A stretch of 39,061 nucleotides of DNA from Paludibacteraceae bacterium (GTDB lineage Bacteria > Bacteroidota > Bacteroidia > Bacteroidales > Paludibacteraceae): assembly GCA_017483945.1 (NCBI GenBank), contig JAFUUE010000043.1, positions 1 to 39,061 of the forward strand, written 5' to 3'. The position numbers and the translations under genes are program-made. Shown one piece after another: positions 24,469 through 32,853 of the stretch. The notes beneath the pieces are model-generated. The model did no database searches. It worked only from the letters and a program-made list of their open reading frames with translations, and was not told where the DNA came from. Position 1 is the stretch's first letter. The number at the start of each line of letters is the position of its first letter.

Positions 24469-27141
24469 TTAATAGACGATGAATTTGAAGTTACGTACTT
24501 GTTTGCCCGTAGTGACGCGCAGGATGAACAATCCCGCTTCGCCGGGTGCGCTGATGATGGCTCCTCCGTCGGGTAGGTTGTCGGTGGTGAGGAGGGTGCC
24601 GTCCATGCGGAGCCATTCGGCGGTGGCGGTGCCGGAGGTCAGTCCGGCCTTCTTATAGTCGGCATTGACGAAGACGTTGCCTCCCTTAGGCGCGGAGGTC
24701 TGTACGGGTGTGCCTCCCACGACATCGCCGAAGGTATAGCCGTCGGTATTGTTTTTGAAGCGTTTGGGGCAGGAGCATGTGCTCAGTTCGTCGGGCGTGC
24801 CCTTGTTGATGATATAGCAGACGTAGTACTCGCCCTCGGTGTCGGGTTGTCCGTGGAGGTTGAGTGTGGAGTTGTTCTCGCCTTCGAGGAGGACGCTATC
24901 GCGGTACCAGCGGAAGTCGGAGTAGGTCTTGTCCGGGTCGGAGAAATAGGTGTTGTTGAGTCCGAGTACGTCGGTGTAGCGTTGCACCATGACATCTTCG
25001 GCATCGAAGCTGACCATGAATCGGAGTACGGTGTCCACATCGATGCACTTGTCAGTGATGGCGAGGTGTATGCCGTAGGGCTTGTTGGCCTCGACATCGG
25101 CGGGGATGGCGATGCGGAAGTAGTTGTCCGTCTGGTTGATGACGAGGTCGCGGTTGCGGAATCCTGCGGCGATGGTGGCCGCGTCGAACTCGAGTGTAGT
25201 GTTGTCGCCCTCGAGGTTGATGCCGGCTTCGTTGTTATAGAAGACGCGGAAGAACATCTCCTCGTCATCTTTCTTACAGGGGATAGACTCCATGTCCGTT
25301 ATCTCAAACTTGTAGTCACCGATGATGACTTTGAGGGGGATAGAGTCGATGAGGGATTGTCCGACGCATACGTTGGAGGATGTACGTTCGATGAGGACGT
25401 AGGCATTGTAGGTGCCGGCGATGGGGTAGTGGTGTACGATGGAGTCGGTGTTGGAGTTGTCAGTCTGTCCGTCGCCGAAGCCCCATGTGATGCTCTCGTA
25501 GTCGTAGTTGAGGTGGCATACGAAGGTGACTTTCTCTTTCTCGCAGATGGGTTCGCTCTCGATGTCCGGGGAGTAGGTGACGCCGTTGATGGTGACGCCT
25601 TGGGTGAGGACCTTGGTGGAGCCTCCGGCGGAGTAGCCGTATGACTCTTTGTCGCCATAGCCATAGACATGTGCGATGAAGCCGCTGTCAGCCTTGAGCG
25701 TATGGGAGGCGTAAGAGATATTCTTCCGTGCGTACCAATAGAGGCTGTCGCTGCCATCAACGGGGTGGAAATCGGCGCTGATGTCCTGTCCGTCAAGGCG
25801 CATGGTGCGGACGTTCGCCGAGTCGGTTACGACGTTGAAGTAGTGCGTGTTGCTGCTGCCATAGGTGGCAAAGGTGATTTCGTTGATGATTTGTTCGATA
25901 GGGTTGACCCACAGCATGGCGGGGTCTCCATTGGCGGATGCGTCATACTGGTTGCTGACCATGAACAGGTGTACGGCGGCGGGGCAACTTGTCTCGATGA
26001 AGCAGCTTTGTCCGATGACAAGCGGGTCGGGGAGCGTGACATTTTTCTTGTCTTTGTCCTTGCTGGTGAAGCTTGTTCCGGGGTCGCCTATTTCGAAGGT
26101 GAAGGTGCGTGAGGGGTTGTTTGCGAAATCGAACGTATAGACGGAGTCACCGTTGATTCGCACCTCGGTGTTGTCGTTGGTAGCCATGACGCGTATGATG
26201 TCGCGGTGGCGTGTCATGGAGGCCGTGATGGCGAACGTGTTTCCCCAATAGGCGGTAGGCATGGCTTGTGAGAAGAGGTGGTCTCGGTCGCGTATGCCGT
26301 TGGGGAGGTTGGTGTGCGGTGCGCCTTGGAAGACGGCAATCTTCTTGCTGTCCCGAGCCTTCACCAGGGTGCCGCTCAGGTCGGCTGCAGCTCCGCTACT
26401 ATTGCCGGTCCAGATGTAATAGACCTGTCCTTTCATCAGTACGGGTGTGGTACATTTGACGCCCGGAGTGAAATTCAGGTAGAGTGAGTCGTTGGCTGTC
26501 AGTACGTAGCCGTTGTCCTTTTTCGTCTTGACATCGTTGAACTTCTTTGTCATGACGGTGGGGTAGTAGTCCACGGTGACGTTATCTTCGGCCGCAATGA
26601 TGGCGAAGTGGGTACCTTGGGGCTTGTTCTCATGGTCAGAAGGCGGATAGGACTGTATCAGGTACTCGCTGTGCAGTGAGGCCGTGGGCAGCACATTGGT
26701 GGCATCGAAGGATTTCTCTCTGTGGTTGCTGGCGAAGAGGGAGATGGGGGCCGTGGAGGTGACGTGTATGGCACAGGTGTCCACCACATCGGGGTAGAAG
26801 GTGTAGCAAGTCACTGATGCTTTCTTGTTGTCGGTGCGGGTACGGGCTTGTGCATCGGCTCGTCCTGTGTAGAACGAGACTTCCTCGATGTCTCCGGCAT
26901 CCAGATGCGTGCTTTTGCTTTCTCCAGTATAGGGGTTGAGGAATGTCACGTCGCACTCATAGCGTGATGATACGGTCAGGGCTAATGTGACAGCTTTGTC
27001 GCTATTATCACTGACATCGTTCTGGTCAGCGCGGAGGAAGGTAACCCAGAAGTCTTTGCCCTCGGTGGTTTGTGCAGAGAGGGATGCGGGGAGGAGCGCC
27101 AGCAGTATGAGCGCGGCTCCGACTAACAGTTGCTTTTTCAT
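24469..27141 (-). CDS. T9SS-secreted IgGFc-binding-like/PKD protein (paralog 1)
   Basis: An exported protein of 890 residues (from 27141) with a signal peptide ending PASLSAQ and then GKDFWVTFLRA. The IgGFc-binding-like domain carries QAMPTAYWGN near residue 295 and FIETSCPAAVHLF. The PKD domain shows TWGFGDG near 554. An Ig-like part with VQRYTDVLGLNN and FRWYRD follows, and the last 80 residues form a type A T9SS sorting domain ending NFKFIVY. The ATG at 27141 fits the signal peptide. ATGs at 27156 and 27180 are also in frame, and the -7 box at 27182-27189 makes 27180 unlikely. This is the first gene of the surface operon. Confidence 0.85.
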   Translation of the reverse strand: MKKQLLVGAALILLALLPASLSAQTTEGKDFWVTFLRADQNDVSDNSDKAVTLALTVSSRYECDVTFLNPYTGESKSTHLDAGDIEEVSFYTGRADAQARTRTDNKKASVTCYTFYPDVVDTCAIHVTSTAPISLFASNHREKSFDATNVLPTASLHSEYLIQSYPPSDHENKPQGTHFAIIAAEDNVTVDYYPTVMTKKFNDVKTKKDNGYVLTANDSLYLNFTPGVKCTTPVLMKGQVYYIWTGNSSGAAADLSGTLVKARDSKKIAVFQGAPHTNLPNGIRDRDHLFSQAMPTAYWGNTFAITASMTRHRDIIRVMATNDNTEVRINGDSVYTFDFANNPSRTFTFEIGDPGTSFTSKDKDKKNVTLPDPLVIGQSCFIETSCPAAVHLFMVSNQYDASANGDPAMLWVNPIEQIINEITFATYGSSNTHYFNVVTDSANVRTMRLDGQDISADFHPVDGSDSLYWYARKNISYASHTLKADSGFIAHVYGYGDKESYGYSAGGSTKVLTQGVTINGVTYSPDIESEPICEKEKVTFVCHLNYDYESITWGFGDGQTDNSNTDSIVHHYPIAGTYNAYVLIERTSSNVCVGQSLIDSIPLKVIIGDYKFEITDMESIPCKKDDEEMFFRVFYNNEAGINLEGDNTTLEFDAATIAAGFRNRDLVINQTDNYFRIAIPADVEANKPYGIHLAITDKCIDVDTVLRFMVSFDAEDVMVQRYTDVLGLNNTYFSDPDKTYSDFRWYRDSVLLEGENNSTLNLHGQPDTEGEYYVCYIINKGTPDELSTCSCPKRFKNNTDGYTFGDVVGGTPVQTSAPKGGNVFVNADYKKAGLTSGTATAEWLRMDGTLLTTDNLPDGGAIISAPGEAGLFILRVTTGKQVRNFKFIVY

Positions 27142-27181
27142 GTTATTGTTGGTCATATGTATTTGCATAATTTTACGCATG

Positions 27182-27189
27182 CAAAATTA
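27182..27189 (-). promoter_or_regulatory. Probable -7 element of the T9SS surface operon
   Basis: TAATTTTG on the minus strand matches TAnnTTTG. At 20 bp upstream there is no good TTTG, so only the -7 half is convincing. The implied start near 27175 supports translation from 27156 or 27141. Confidence 0.5.
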
Positions 27190-27239
27190 CTGCTTTTCTA
27201 TCACGTGTTTTTGCATATATTGGCGGAAGATGTGTAAAA

Positions 27240-27264
27240 ATTGACGGATAGCACGAGTGTCAAT
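27240..27264 (-). terminator. Possible weak terminator after the endonuclease gene
   Basis: On the minus strand ATTGAC pairs with GTCAAT across a 13-nt loop and is followed by TTTTAC. The stem includes the stop codon of the endonuclease gene. The stem is short, so read-through into the surface operon is possible. Confidence 0.4.
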
Positions 27265-28732
27265 ATTTTATGCCCAATATGGTGTATTGTTCTGTGCCGC
27301 GGCGGATGATGAGTCGTCCGTTTTGGAGTATTTTGTGTGCGGCAGTGGCGGTGTCGGGCTGCGGCGGGATACCGGTAGTGAGGGGGCGGCAGCACAGGAG
27401 GTAGAGTTCCTGGATGCAGGCTCTTCGGGAGGTGCTGCCTCCGACGGAGGCGATGCGGATGGTCTGTGTGCCGGCGGGGACGGGTATGGAGTAGCGCACT
27501 TCGTGGCGGGTCTCATCGGCGACGGTGACGGCGATGGTGGTGTCGAGGCGGTTGTCGAGATAGATGTCCAGTTGCATGGAGGTGGCGCTGTTGTAGGGCG
27601 AAGCGCGGAAGATGAGGTAGGCGTCTTCGGAGAGCGTGCCGGTGAAGGTTATCTCGCCGTCTGTGGAGCTTGTGCCCATGGTGATGGAGGCGTTGCCGTT
27701 GGACTGTATGCCCTTGTTAGCGTTGCCCCGGAAGGTGCCCTGCACGGCATTGACGAGGGCCGCGGTGATGGCGGGCAGGTTGATGAGTGTGTCTGCGAGG
27801 CAGGGAGGCGTCTCGGCCGGAATCTCATCGTCGGCGCAGGTTGCGGGGAACGACGGGGGCGTGAGCGAGGCGAGACGGACGCTTTGTCCCCGGCGGTCGC
27901 CCCATATATATTCGACCAGTTCGGGGTAGTCAATGAAGGGGTTGCGGTTGCCCTGGATGTCGAAGATGACGCTTGCGCGGCATCGTTCCTTGTCGCTGAC
28001 AGGGTCGGCCCGGTGCCAATCGAGCAGCACTCGGGTGATGGCGGCGGAGAACTTGAGATAGGTGGTGTCGCTGATGTATTGGGGGTAGGCTGTCCAGCCG
28101 ATATCCTCGTAAGCGGTAGCCATGTAGAAATAGGTGCGTGCGAAATCGCCGCGATACTCCTCCGCGGGTTCATAGCATATATAGCCGTAGGGTGACTTCT
28201 TAGCCGACGCCATGCGGAACGAGCCGTTGTCGAATTTGTCGGCCGTGGTGACATGTCCGGGAGGGTAGTTGCTCTTCTGGCTGTTCGCCCGCTGGTCGGA
28301 GGGGTTGAGGTTATAGAGGTCTTTGTAGGCGTCATTGACGGCACCTCCCCACCATGACTTGGGCAGGCAGTGCTCGATATTGAGCGAGCAGCCGGAGTCT
28401 CCCAAGCGGTTGGGATAGTAGCGGTTGCAGTTTGAGTACATATCCCATACGCCGTTTCGAGTGCCGGGCTTATGGTCGGTGAGGGGTAGAGCCTGCCATG
28501 TGCCGTAGGCTTTGAGGTCACCTTTCTGCCACTCGGGCGGGTTGTTGGTGGAGTGGTAGGTGGTGACGCCGTAGTCGTAACGCACGCCGCCACTGCACAG
28601 GGTGTGCAGTGCGGACTTGAGCACCGAGTCGCTCTTGCCTTCGATGGCGGCATAGTAGTCGGTCGGCAGTTGGCCCCACGAGGGGATGAAGGGGCAGAGG
28701 ATGAGCAGCAGGCTCAGGCAGTGTCGTCTCAT
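27260..28732 (-). CDS. Secreted endonuclease I family protein with a T9SS-type C-terminus
   Basis: A 490-residue exported nuclease (endonuclease I/EndA, beta-beta-alpha metal family). After a signal peptide (MRRHCLSLLLILCPFIPSWGQ), the catalytic region has NIEHCLPKSWWGG (about residue 118), LYNLNPSDQRAN and RGDFARTYFYMATAYED (about 195), typical of this family. A beta-sandwich domain (about 320-450) follows. The last 27 residues (HKILQNGRLIIRRGTEQYTI...) match the short T9SS tail of paralog 2. It should cut DNA or RNA outside the cell, for nutrition or defence. The ATG at 28732 was chosen over 28771 because the signal peptide starts there. It is 10 nt after pssA. Confidence 0.88.
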   Translation of the reverse strand: MRRHCLSLLLILCPFIPSWGQLPTDYYAAIEGKSDSVLKSALHTLCSGGVRYDYGVTTYHSTNNPPEWQKGDLKAYGTWQALPLTDHKPGTRNGVWDMYSNCNRYYPNRLGDSGCSLNIEHCLPKSWWGGAVNDAYKDLYNLNPSDQRANSQKSNYPPGHVTTADKFDNGSFRMASAKKSPYGYICYEPAEEYRGDFARTYFYMATAYEDIGWTAYPQYISDTTYLKFSAAITRVLLDWHRADPVSDKERCRASVIFDIQGNRNPFIDYPELVEYIWGDRRGQSVRLASLTPPSFPATCADDEIPAETPPCLADTLINLPAITAALVNAVQGTFRGNANKGIQSNGNASITMGTSSTDGEITFTGTLSEDAYLIFRASPYNSATSMQLDIYLDNRLDTTIAVTVADETRHEVRYSIPVPAGTQTIRIASVGGSTSRRACIQELYLLCCRPLTTGIPPQPDTATAAHKILQNGRLIIRRGTEQYTILGIKY

Positions 28733-28742
28733 GATGGTGATG

Positions 28743-29453
28743 TTAAGCGCGTTTGCGGACGATATTGTCAATCAGGTTGATAAGCACGTACCAGACGATG
28801 CATGCGGCACCGGCGGCCAGTGCGAAGGGGAGCATGCGGAAGCGGATGGCTTCGATGAGGCAGCATGCGATGAGCACGAGGCAGCCGATGAGGAAGAGGT
28901 AGCGTGTGCTGTTGTTACGCCACGTGAAGTCGTGGAACTTGAGCGAGAAAAAGGGTATCTCGCTGATGAGCAGCCAGCAACTGAGGAGGCTGAGGGCGAG
29001 TATCACCCAGGGCATCCAGACGGGGCGGGTGATGGCATAGGGCATGCAGCATAAGGAGCACCAGAAGAGTGCGTTAGCCGGTGTGGCGAGACCGATGAAA
29101 GAGGTGGTCTGTCGCTCGTCGATGTTGAACTTGGCGAGTCGCAGGGCAGAGAAGGCCGCCATGAGCAGTGCGATGAGGCACCACCACCCGAGGACGGGGC
29201 GCAGGTAGCAGGTGAGGACCATGGCGGGTGCGAGGCCGAAGGTGATGTCGTCGGCGAGTGAGTCGAGTTGTATGCCAAGTGGTCCGCTGACGCCCAGTGC
29301 GCGGGCTGTCAGGCCGTCGAAGAAGTCGAAGAACGCACCGGCGCATACGAGTGCGAAGGCCCAGTCAAAGGCGTTCTGGGTGGCCATGAAGACAGCGAGT
29401 GCTCCGCAGAGGAGGTTGCACGAGGTGATGATGTTAGGAATATGACGTTTCAT
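28743..29453 (-). CDS. pssA: CDP-diacylglycerol-serine O-phosphatidyltransferase
   Basis: Membrane enzyme that makes phosphatidylserine, the precursor of phosphatidylethanolamine. The CDP-alcohol phosphotransferase motif reads DFFDGLTARALG...GIQLDSLADD (about residues 42-67), matching DG(x)2AR(x)8G(x)3D(x)3D. About seven hydrophobic helices and 236 residues are normal. It follows the MFS gene in the same transcript. Confidence 0.95.
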   Translation of the reverse strand: MKRHIPNIITSCNLLCGALAVFMATQNAFDWAFALVCAGAFFDFFDGLTARALGVSGPLGIQLDSLADDITFGLAPAMVLTCYLRPVLGWWCLIALLMAAFSALRLAKFNIDERQTTSFIGLATPANALFWCSLCCMPYAITRPVWMPWVILALSLLSCWLLISEIPFFSLKFHDFTWRNNSTRYLFLIGCLVLIACCLIEAIRFRMLPFALAAGAACIVWYVLINLIDNIVRKRA

Positions 29454-29478
29454 GTTGCGTGTAATGTGTTGTTTTATA

Positions 29479-29490
29479 GGGTAATTACCC
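29479..29490. repeat. GGGTAATTACCC palindrome before pssA
   Basis: A perfect 12-bp palindrome lies 26 nt before the pssA start codon and 2 nt past the stop codon of the MFS gene. It could be a regulator site; no T-run supports a terminator. Confidence 0.5.
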
Positions 29491-29528
29491 GGTCAGGTCT
29501 GTTCCAGGTCTGTTCCAGGTCCGTTAGC
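29485..29528 (-). repeat. 11-bp phased tandem array running into the MFS gene (locus E)
   Basis: In coding direction GCTAACGGACC, TGGAACAGACC, TGGAACAGACC and the degenerate TGACCGGGTAA follow each other. The array lies across the stop codon (29493-29495) of the MFS transporter, so it encodes the last residues (NGPGTDLEQT). Because 11 is not a multiple of 3, gain or loss of one unit would change the C-terminus. Confidence 0.8.
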
Positions 29529-30854
29529 CGCCTTGGTTTTGAGCCGTTTACGGAGGAGGATTGTGACGGCGATGCTGAGTGCGCAGCAGGCGATGACGAG
29601 CCAGAAGAAGCTCGTATAGCCCAGTGCCTCCTGGATATAGCCGGCGGCCATGCCGGGGAGCATCATGCCCAGCGCCATGAAGCCGGTGCATAGGGCATAA
29701 TGCGACGTCTGGCGTTCGCCCCGTGAGAAGTGCATGAGGTAGAGCATGTAGGCCGTGAAGCCAAAGCCGTAGCCGAACTGCTCAAAGGTGATGGCGGCGG
29801 CGACCCAGCCGGTCTGTGCCGGTTGTGCAAGGCTCATCCATAGATAGACCGCGTCGGGGAGTGTGATGGCGAGCACCATGGGTATCAGCGAGCGGCGCAG
29901 ACCGTACCGGGAGGCGTAGAACCCGCCGAGCAGACCTCCTGCCGTCAGTCCCGCCACGCCCAGCACACCATACAGCCACCCCACATCGGCGGTGCTCAAT
30001 CCCAGTCCGCCATGCTCCACCGACCCCACGAAGAACGGGTTCAGCATCTTCACCAGAAAAGCCTCCGGCAGGCGGTATAAGAGCATGAAACACAGGGCTA
30101 ACAGGATACCGTCCTTGCGGAAGAAGGAGACGAATGTCTCGCCGAAATCCCGCAGGATGTCGGTGGCGCGGCGTTGTTCGGTGGCGGCGGGTTGCTCTTT
30201 TCGCGGCAGTGTCAGCAGGTGCCAGACGGTCAGTGCAGCGAACAAGAGCGAGGCGCACAGCAACGTGCGCTGCCATGCTGCGGGAATATCCCCTGTCTGC
30301 TCCTCCCAACGGCCTGCCAGCCAGATGAGTACGCCCTGGCCGAAGATGGAAGAGAGGCGGTAGAACAGGCTGCGGACACCTACGTAGAACGACTGGGAGC
30401 GGGTGTCCAGCGCCAGCATGTAGTAGCCGTCCGCTGCGATGTCGTGCGTCGCACCGGCAAAAGCGCTCAACCAGAACAAGATAAGCATCCCGCGGAAGAG
30501 CCCGATGCCGGTTGCTCCGGCGCCAATCGTCTCTGCCGGCGGGTGGGGGAGCGTCAGGGTCATGCCTACAAAAGCCGCCGTGAGCAGCACCTGCATCGCC
30601 AGCACCCACCAGCGTTTTGTGCGGATGATGTCCACGAAGGGACTCCACAAGGGTTTGATGACCCACGGCAGGTATAAGAGGCTGGTATAGAGCGCCATCA
30701 CGCCGTTAGGCACCCCCATGCGCGTAAGCATCATGACACTCACGTTGTTGACGATGAAATACGGCACCCCCTCTGCGAAATAGAGGGTCGGCACCCATAG
30801 CCATGCACGTGAGTCTATGTGATTGGGTAGTGTATGTGTCTCGTTGTCTGTCAT
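29493..30854 (-). CDS. MFS transporter of the PAT/AmpG type
   Basis: A 453-residue protein with about 12 hydrophobic helices. The first part (YFAEGVPYFIVNNVSVMMLTRMGV and the loop PLWSPFVDIIRTKRWWV) and AGATHDIAADGYYML fit the peptide/acetyl-CoA (PAT) branch that includes AmpG, the muropeptide importer. A role in cell-wall recycling is a reasonable guess, not a proof. A second sign of the family is the central loop after about residue 225. The last 10 residues are encoded by an 11-bp array and look unrelated to the family. It starts 14 nt after hpf. Confidence 0.8.
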   Translation of the reverse strand: MTDNETHTLPNHIDSRAWLWVPTLYFAEGVPYFIVNNVSVMMLTRMGVPNGVMALYTSLLYLPWVIKPLWSPFVDIIRTKRWWVLAMQVLLTAAFVGMTLTLPHPPAETIGAGATGIGLFRGMLILFWLSAFAGATHDIAADGYYMLALDTRSQSFYVGVRSLFYRLSSIFGQGVLIWLAGRWEEQTGDIPAAWQRTLLCASLLFAALTVWHLLTLPRKEQPAATEQRRATDILRDFGETFVSFFRKDGILLALCFMLLYRLPEAFLVKMLNPFFVGSVEHGGLGLSTADVGWLYGVLGVAGLTAGGLLGGFYASRYGLRRSLIPMVLAITLPDAVYLWMSLAQPAQTGWVAAAITFEQFGYGFGFTAYMLYLMHFSRGERQTSHYALCTGFMALGMMLPGMAAGYIQEALGYTSFFWLVIACCALSIAVTILLRKRLKTKAANGPGTDLEQT

Positions 30855-30868
30855 ATACAGGTAGCCGA

Positions 30869-31162
30869 CTACCCGCGCTCTTTCAGGCGCTCAATCTGCT
30901 TGTCCAGCGCCTCCAGGCAAAGGTCGATGCCTTGTTCGAACGTGTCGCAGGTCTTCTCGGCAAACATCTCGGGGCCGTTGCCCGTGATGCGTATTTGGGT
31001 TTGTTTGTTGAGGTTCGTCTCGGGTTTGACCACGGTCAGGCGCAGGCTCATCGCCGCACCTTCGTTGTTCAACAGCCGTTCATAACGATGGGTCTTCTTG
31101 TCGATGTACTTCTCGAGATGCTCTGCAATCTCGAAGTTCACTGCATTGATGGTTAGTTTCAT
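30869..31162 (-). CDS. hpf: Ribosome hibernation-promoting factor, HPF/YfiA family
   Basis: Short-form hibernation factor of 97 residues that binds the 30S subunit and silences it in stationary phase. The N-terminus MKLTINAVNFEIAEHLEKYIDKK and the central ITGNGPEMFAEKT match the beta-alpha-beta-beta-beta-alpha fold of the family. The long C-terminal dimerisation domain of long HPF is absent. It is 11 nt after the recombinase gene, a pairing also seen in other Bacteroidales as I recall. Confidence 0.92.
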   Translation of the reverse strand: MKLTINAVNFEIAEHLEKYIDKKTHRYERLLNNEGAAMSLRLTVVKPETNLNKQTQIRITGNGPEMFAEKTCDTFEQGIDLCLEALDKQIERLKERG

Positions 31163-31173
31163 GGTCTTGAGTA

Positions 31174-32157
31174 TTAGTGTTTTACAGTTGATTCCGACGG
31201 GGCGGTTGCCCGGTCGTGGTTATTGCGTTGGACGCCAGCAGCCCGCGGGTGGGCGTGGTTATAAACGTCGCGTATCTGCTCGAAGGTGGTGTGCGTATAT
31301 ACCTGAGTAGCAGCCAGTGAGGCGTGCCCCATCAGGGTCTGTATCGTTCGTATGTCGGCCCCGTGGTCGAGCATGGTGGTCGCGAAAGTGTGCCGCAGCA
31401 CGTGCGGCGAATGTTTGCGCAACGTGGACACCTCTCCCATGCGCGCACGTACGATGCTATATAGGGTGTATTTGCTCATGGCCTCCGCCTCCCCCTGTTT
31501 GTTGAGGCGCAACAGCAGCCGTCGGTCCGCGACTGCCGCCGATTGGGCGAACGGATGGTCCTGCAGCCACTCGGTGCGGGCCTGCAGGTAGTCGCTCAAC
31601 TGATGCAAGAGTTTGTCCCCCAGCGGCACGATACGCTCCTTGCGGCGCTTGCCGAAGATGCGTATCTGCTTGAGTGAGAAGTCTATATCGCTTATCTCCA
31701 GGCCGAGCATCTCCGCCTGGCGCATGCCGGTCTGGTAGAGCAACTCCAGTATGAGGTTGTCGCGTATGGACTCGTAGTCGTCCGCACTCGCCTCCTGCGC
31801 AAGGGCCTCGCGCATCTCCGACTCGCGGAAGAAGACGGGGAGAGGCTTGTCCACCTTGGGTGCTATCACCAACCGGGTCACGTCCCTCTTTACCAGTCCC
31901 TTACGGAGCAGGTAACGGTAGAACGAATGCAGGGCCGAGAGGCGGCGGCGTACCGTCCGCGGAGACTCCTGACGCTCCTCCAGCATGTCCATCATCCATG
32001 TCCGCACGTCGTCTTCGCCCACTTGGTCGGGCTCTAACTCCTCCGGCTTCTGAGCCAGGAACGCGCAGAAATGCTGCAAATCCTCGCCGTAGGACGTGAC
32101 GGTCCGTGGGGAGTACTTACGTTCGACACGCAGATATGTCAGGAAATCATTAATCAT
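31174..32157 (-). CDS. Tyrosine recombinase, XerC/XerD type
   Basis: Site-specific recombinase of 327 residues. The N-terminal SAM-like core-binding domain (1-95) is followed by the catalytic domain with Arg146 (GMRQAEML), Lys170 in FGKRRKER, His252-x-x-Arg255 (HVLRHTFAT), His278 (LMGHASLA) and the nucleophile Tyr287 (TQVYTH). This order and size fit chromosome-dimer resolvases rather than phage integrases. The protein has about 20 extra residues after the usual HPRA end, which look unstructured. It sits between a nucleoside kinase and hpf in a housekeeping operon. Confidence 0.92.
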   Translation of the reverse strand: MINDFLTYLRVERKYSPRTVTSYGEDLQHFCAFLAQKPEELEPDQVGEDDVRTWMMDMLEERQESPRTVRRRLSALHSFYRYLLRKGLVKRDVTRLVIAPKVDKPLPVFFRESEMREALAQEASADDYESIRDNLILELLYQTGMRQAEMLGLEISDIDFSLKQIRIFGKRRKERIVPLGDKLLHQLSDYLQARTEWLQDHPFAQSAAVADRRLLLRLNKQGEAEAMSKYTLYSIVRARMGEVSTLRKHSPHVLRHTFATTMLDHGADIRTIQTLMGHASLAATQVYTHTTFEQIRDVYNHAHPRAAGVQRNNHDRATAPSESTVKH

Positions 32158-32175
32158 CCCTTGTCCTGTCTGATG

Positions 32176-32826
32176 CTATTCTATCTCTTTCCCCACCTCG
32201 TCCGACGGACTGAACGGGAACAGGCCGAACAGCTCGGCGTCTATCATGTCGGTTATCTGGCGGAAGTCCTCCGGGTTGTTGCCGAACTTGATGCGGTCGC
32301 CGTCCACAATAATCAGCCGTCCCTTGTAACTGCTTATCCAATCTTCGTATAAGTCGTTGAGCCCCTGCAGGTAATCGATGCGCATCGATGCCTCGTAGGC
32401 ACGTCCGCGCTTCTGTATCTGGGCCACAAGGTTCGGGATGGAGGACCGGATATAAATCATCAGGTCCGGCATCTTCACCAGCGACATCATCAGGTTGAAC
32501 AGGTCCGGGTAGTTGTCAAAGTCGCGGTCGGACATGAATCCCTGGCGGTGCAGGTTGGGCGCAAAGATGCGGGCAACCTCGTATTTCGTACGGTCCTGGA
32601 TGATATAGGCATCCGACTTCGATATCTCCACAATGTCCTGGAAACGCTTGTTCAGGAAATAAACCTGCAGATTGAACGACCAGCGGCTCATGTCTGCGTA
32701 GAAATCCTCCAGATACGGATTATAGTCCACGCTCTCGAAGCGCGGAGTCCAGCCGTAGTGCTTGGCCAGCATGTTGGTCAGTGTGGTCTTACCACAACCG
32801 ATGTTGCCTGCAATAGCGATATGCAT
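32176..32826 (-). CDS. Deoxynucleoside kinase (second of a tandem pair)
   Basis: Nucleotide salvage kinase of 216 residues, phosphorylating deoxynucleosides. The P-loop is GNIGCGKTT (7-15). RFESVDYNPYLEDFY and IIQDRTKYE are the nucleoside-binding and catalytic stretches, and KRGRAYE is the lid. The family motif DRS reads DRT here. It is clearly related to the protein encoded just upstream. The two may have different base preference or form a heterodimer, as the deoxyadenosine/deoxyguanosine kinases of Lactobacillus do; this is inference. The gap to the upstream gene (27 nt) has AATC/TC-type repeats. Confidence 0.93.
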   Translation of the reverse strand: MHIAIAGNIGCGKTTLTNMLAKHYGWTPRFESVDYNPYLEDFYADMSRWSFNLQVYFLNKRFQDIVEISKSDAYIIQDRTKYEVARIFAPNLHRQGFMSDRDFDNYPDLFNLMMSLVKMPDLMIYIRSSIPNLVAQIQKRGRAYEASMRIDYLQGLNDLYEDWISSYKGRLIIVDGDRIKFGNNPEDFRQITDMIDAELFGLFPFSPSDEVGKEIE

Positions 32827-32853
32827 ATTCTTGAATCTTTAGTCTTCCAATCC

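Noticed and set aside
31174-32157. Integrase of a mobile element
   Set aside because: No phage, conjugation or att-like repeats are nearby; size and operon context with hpf fit a housekeeping Xer recombinase.
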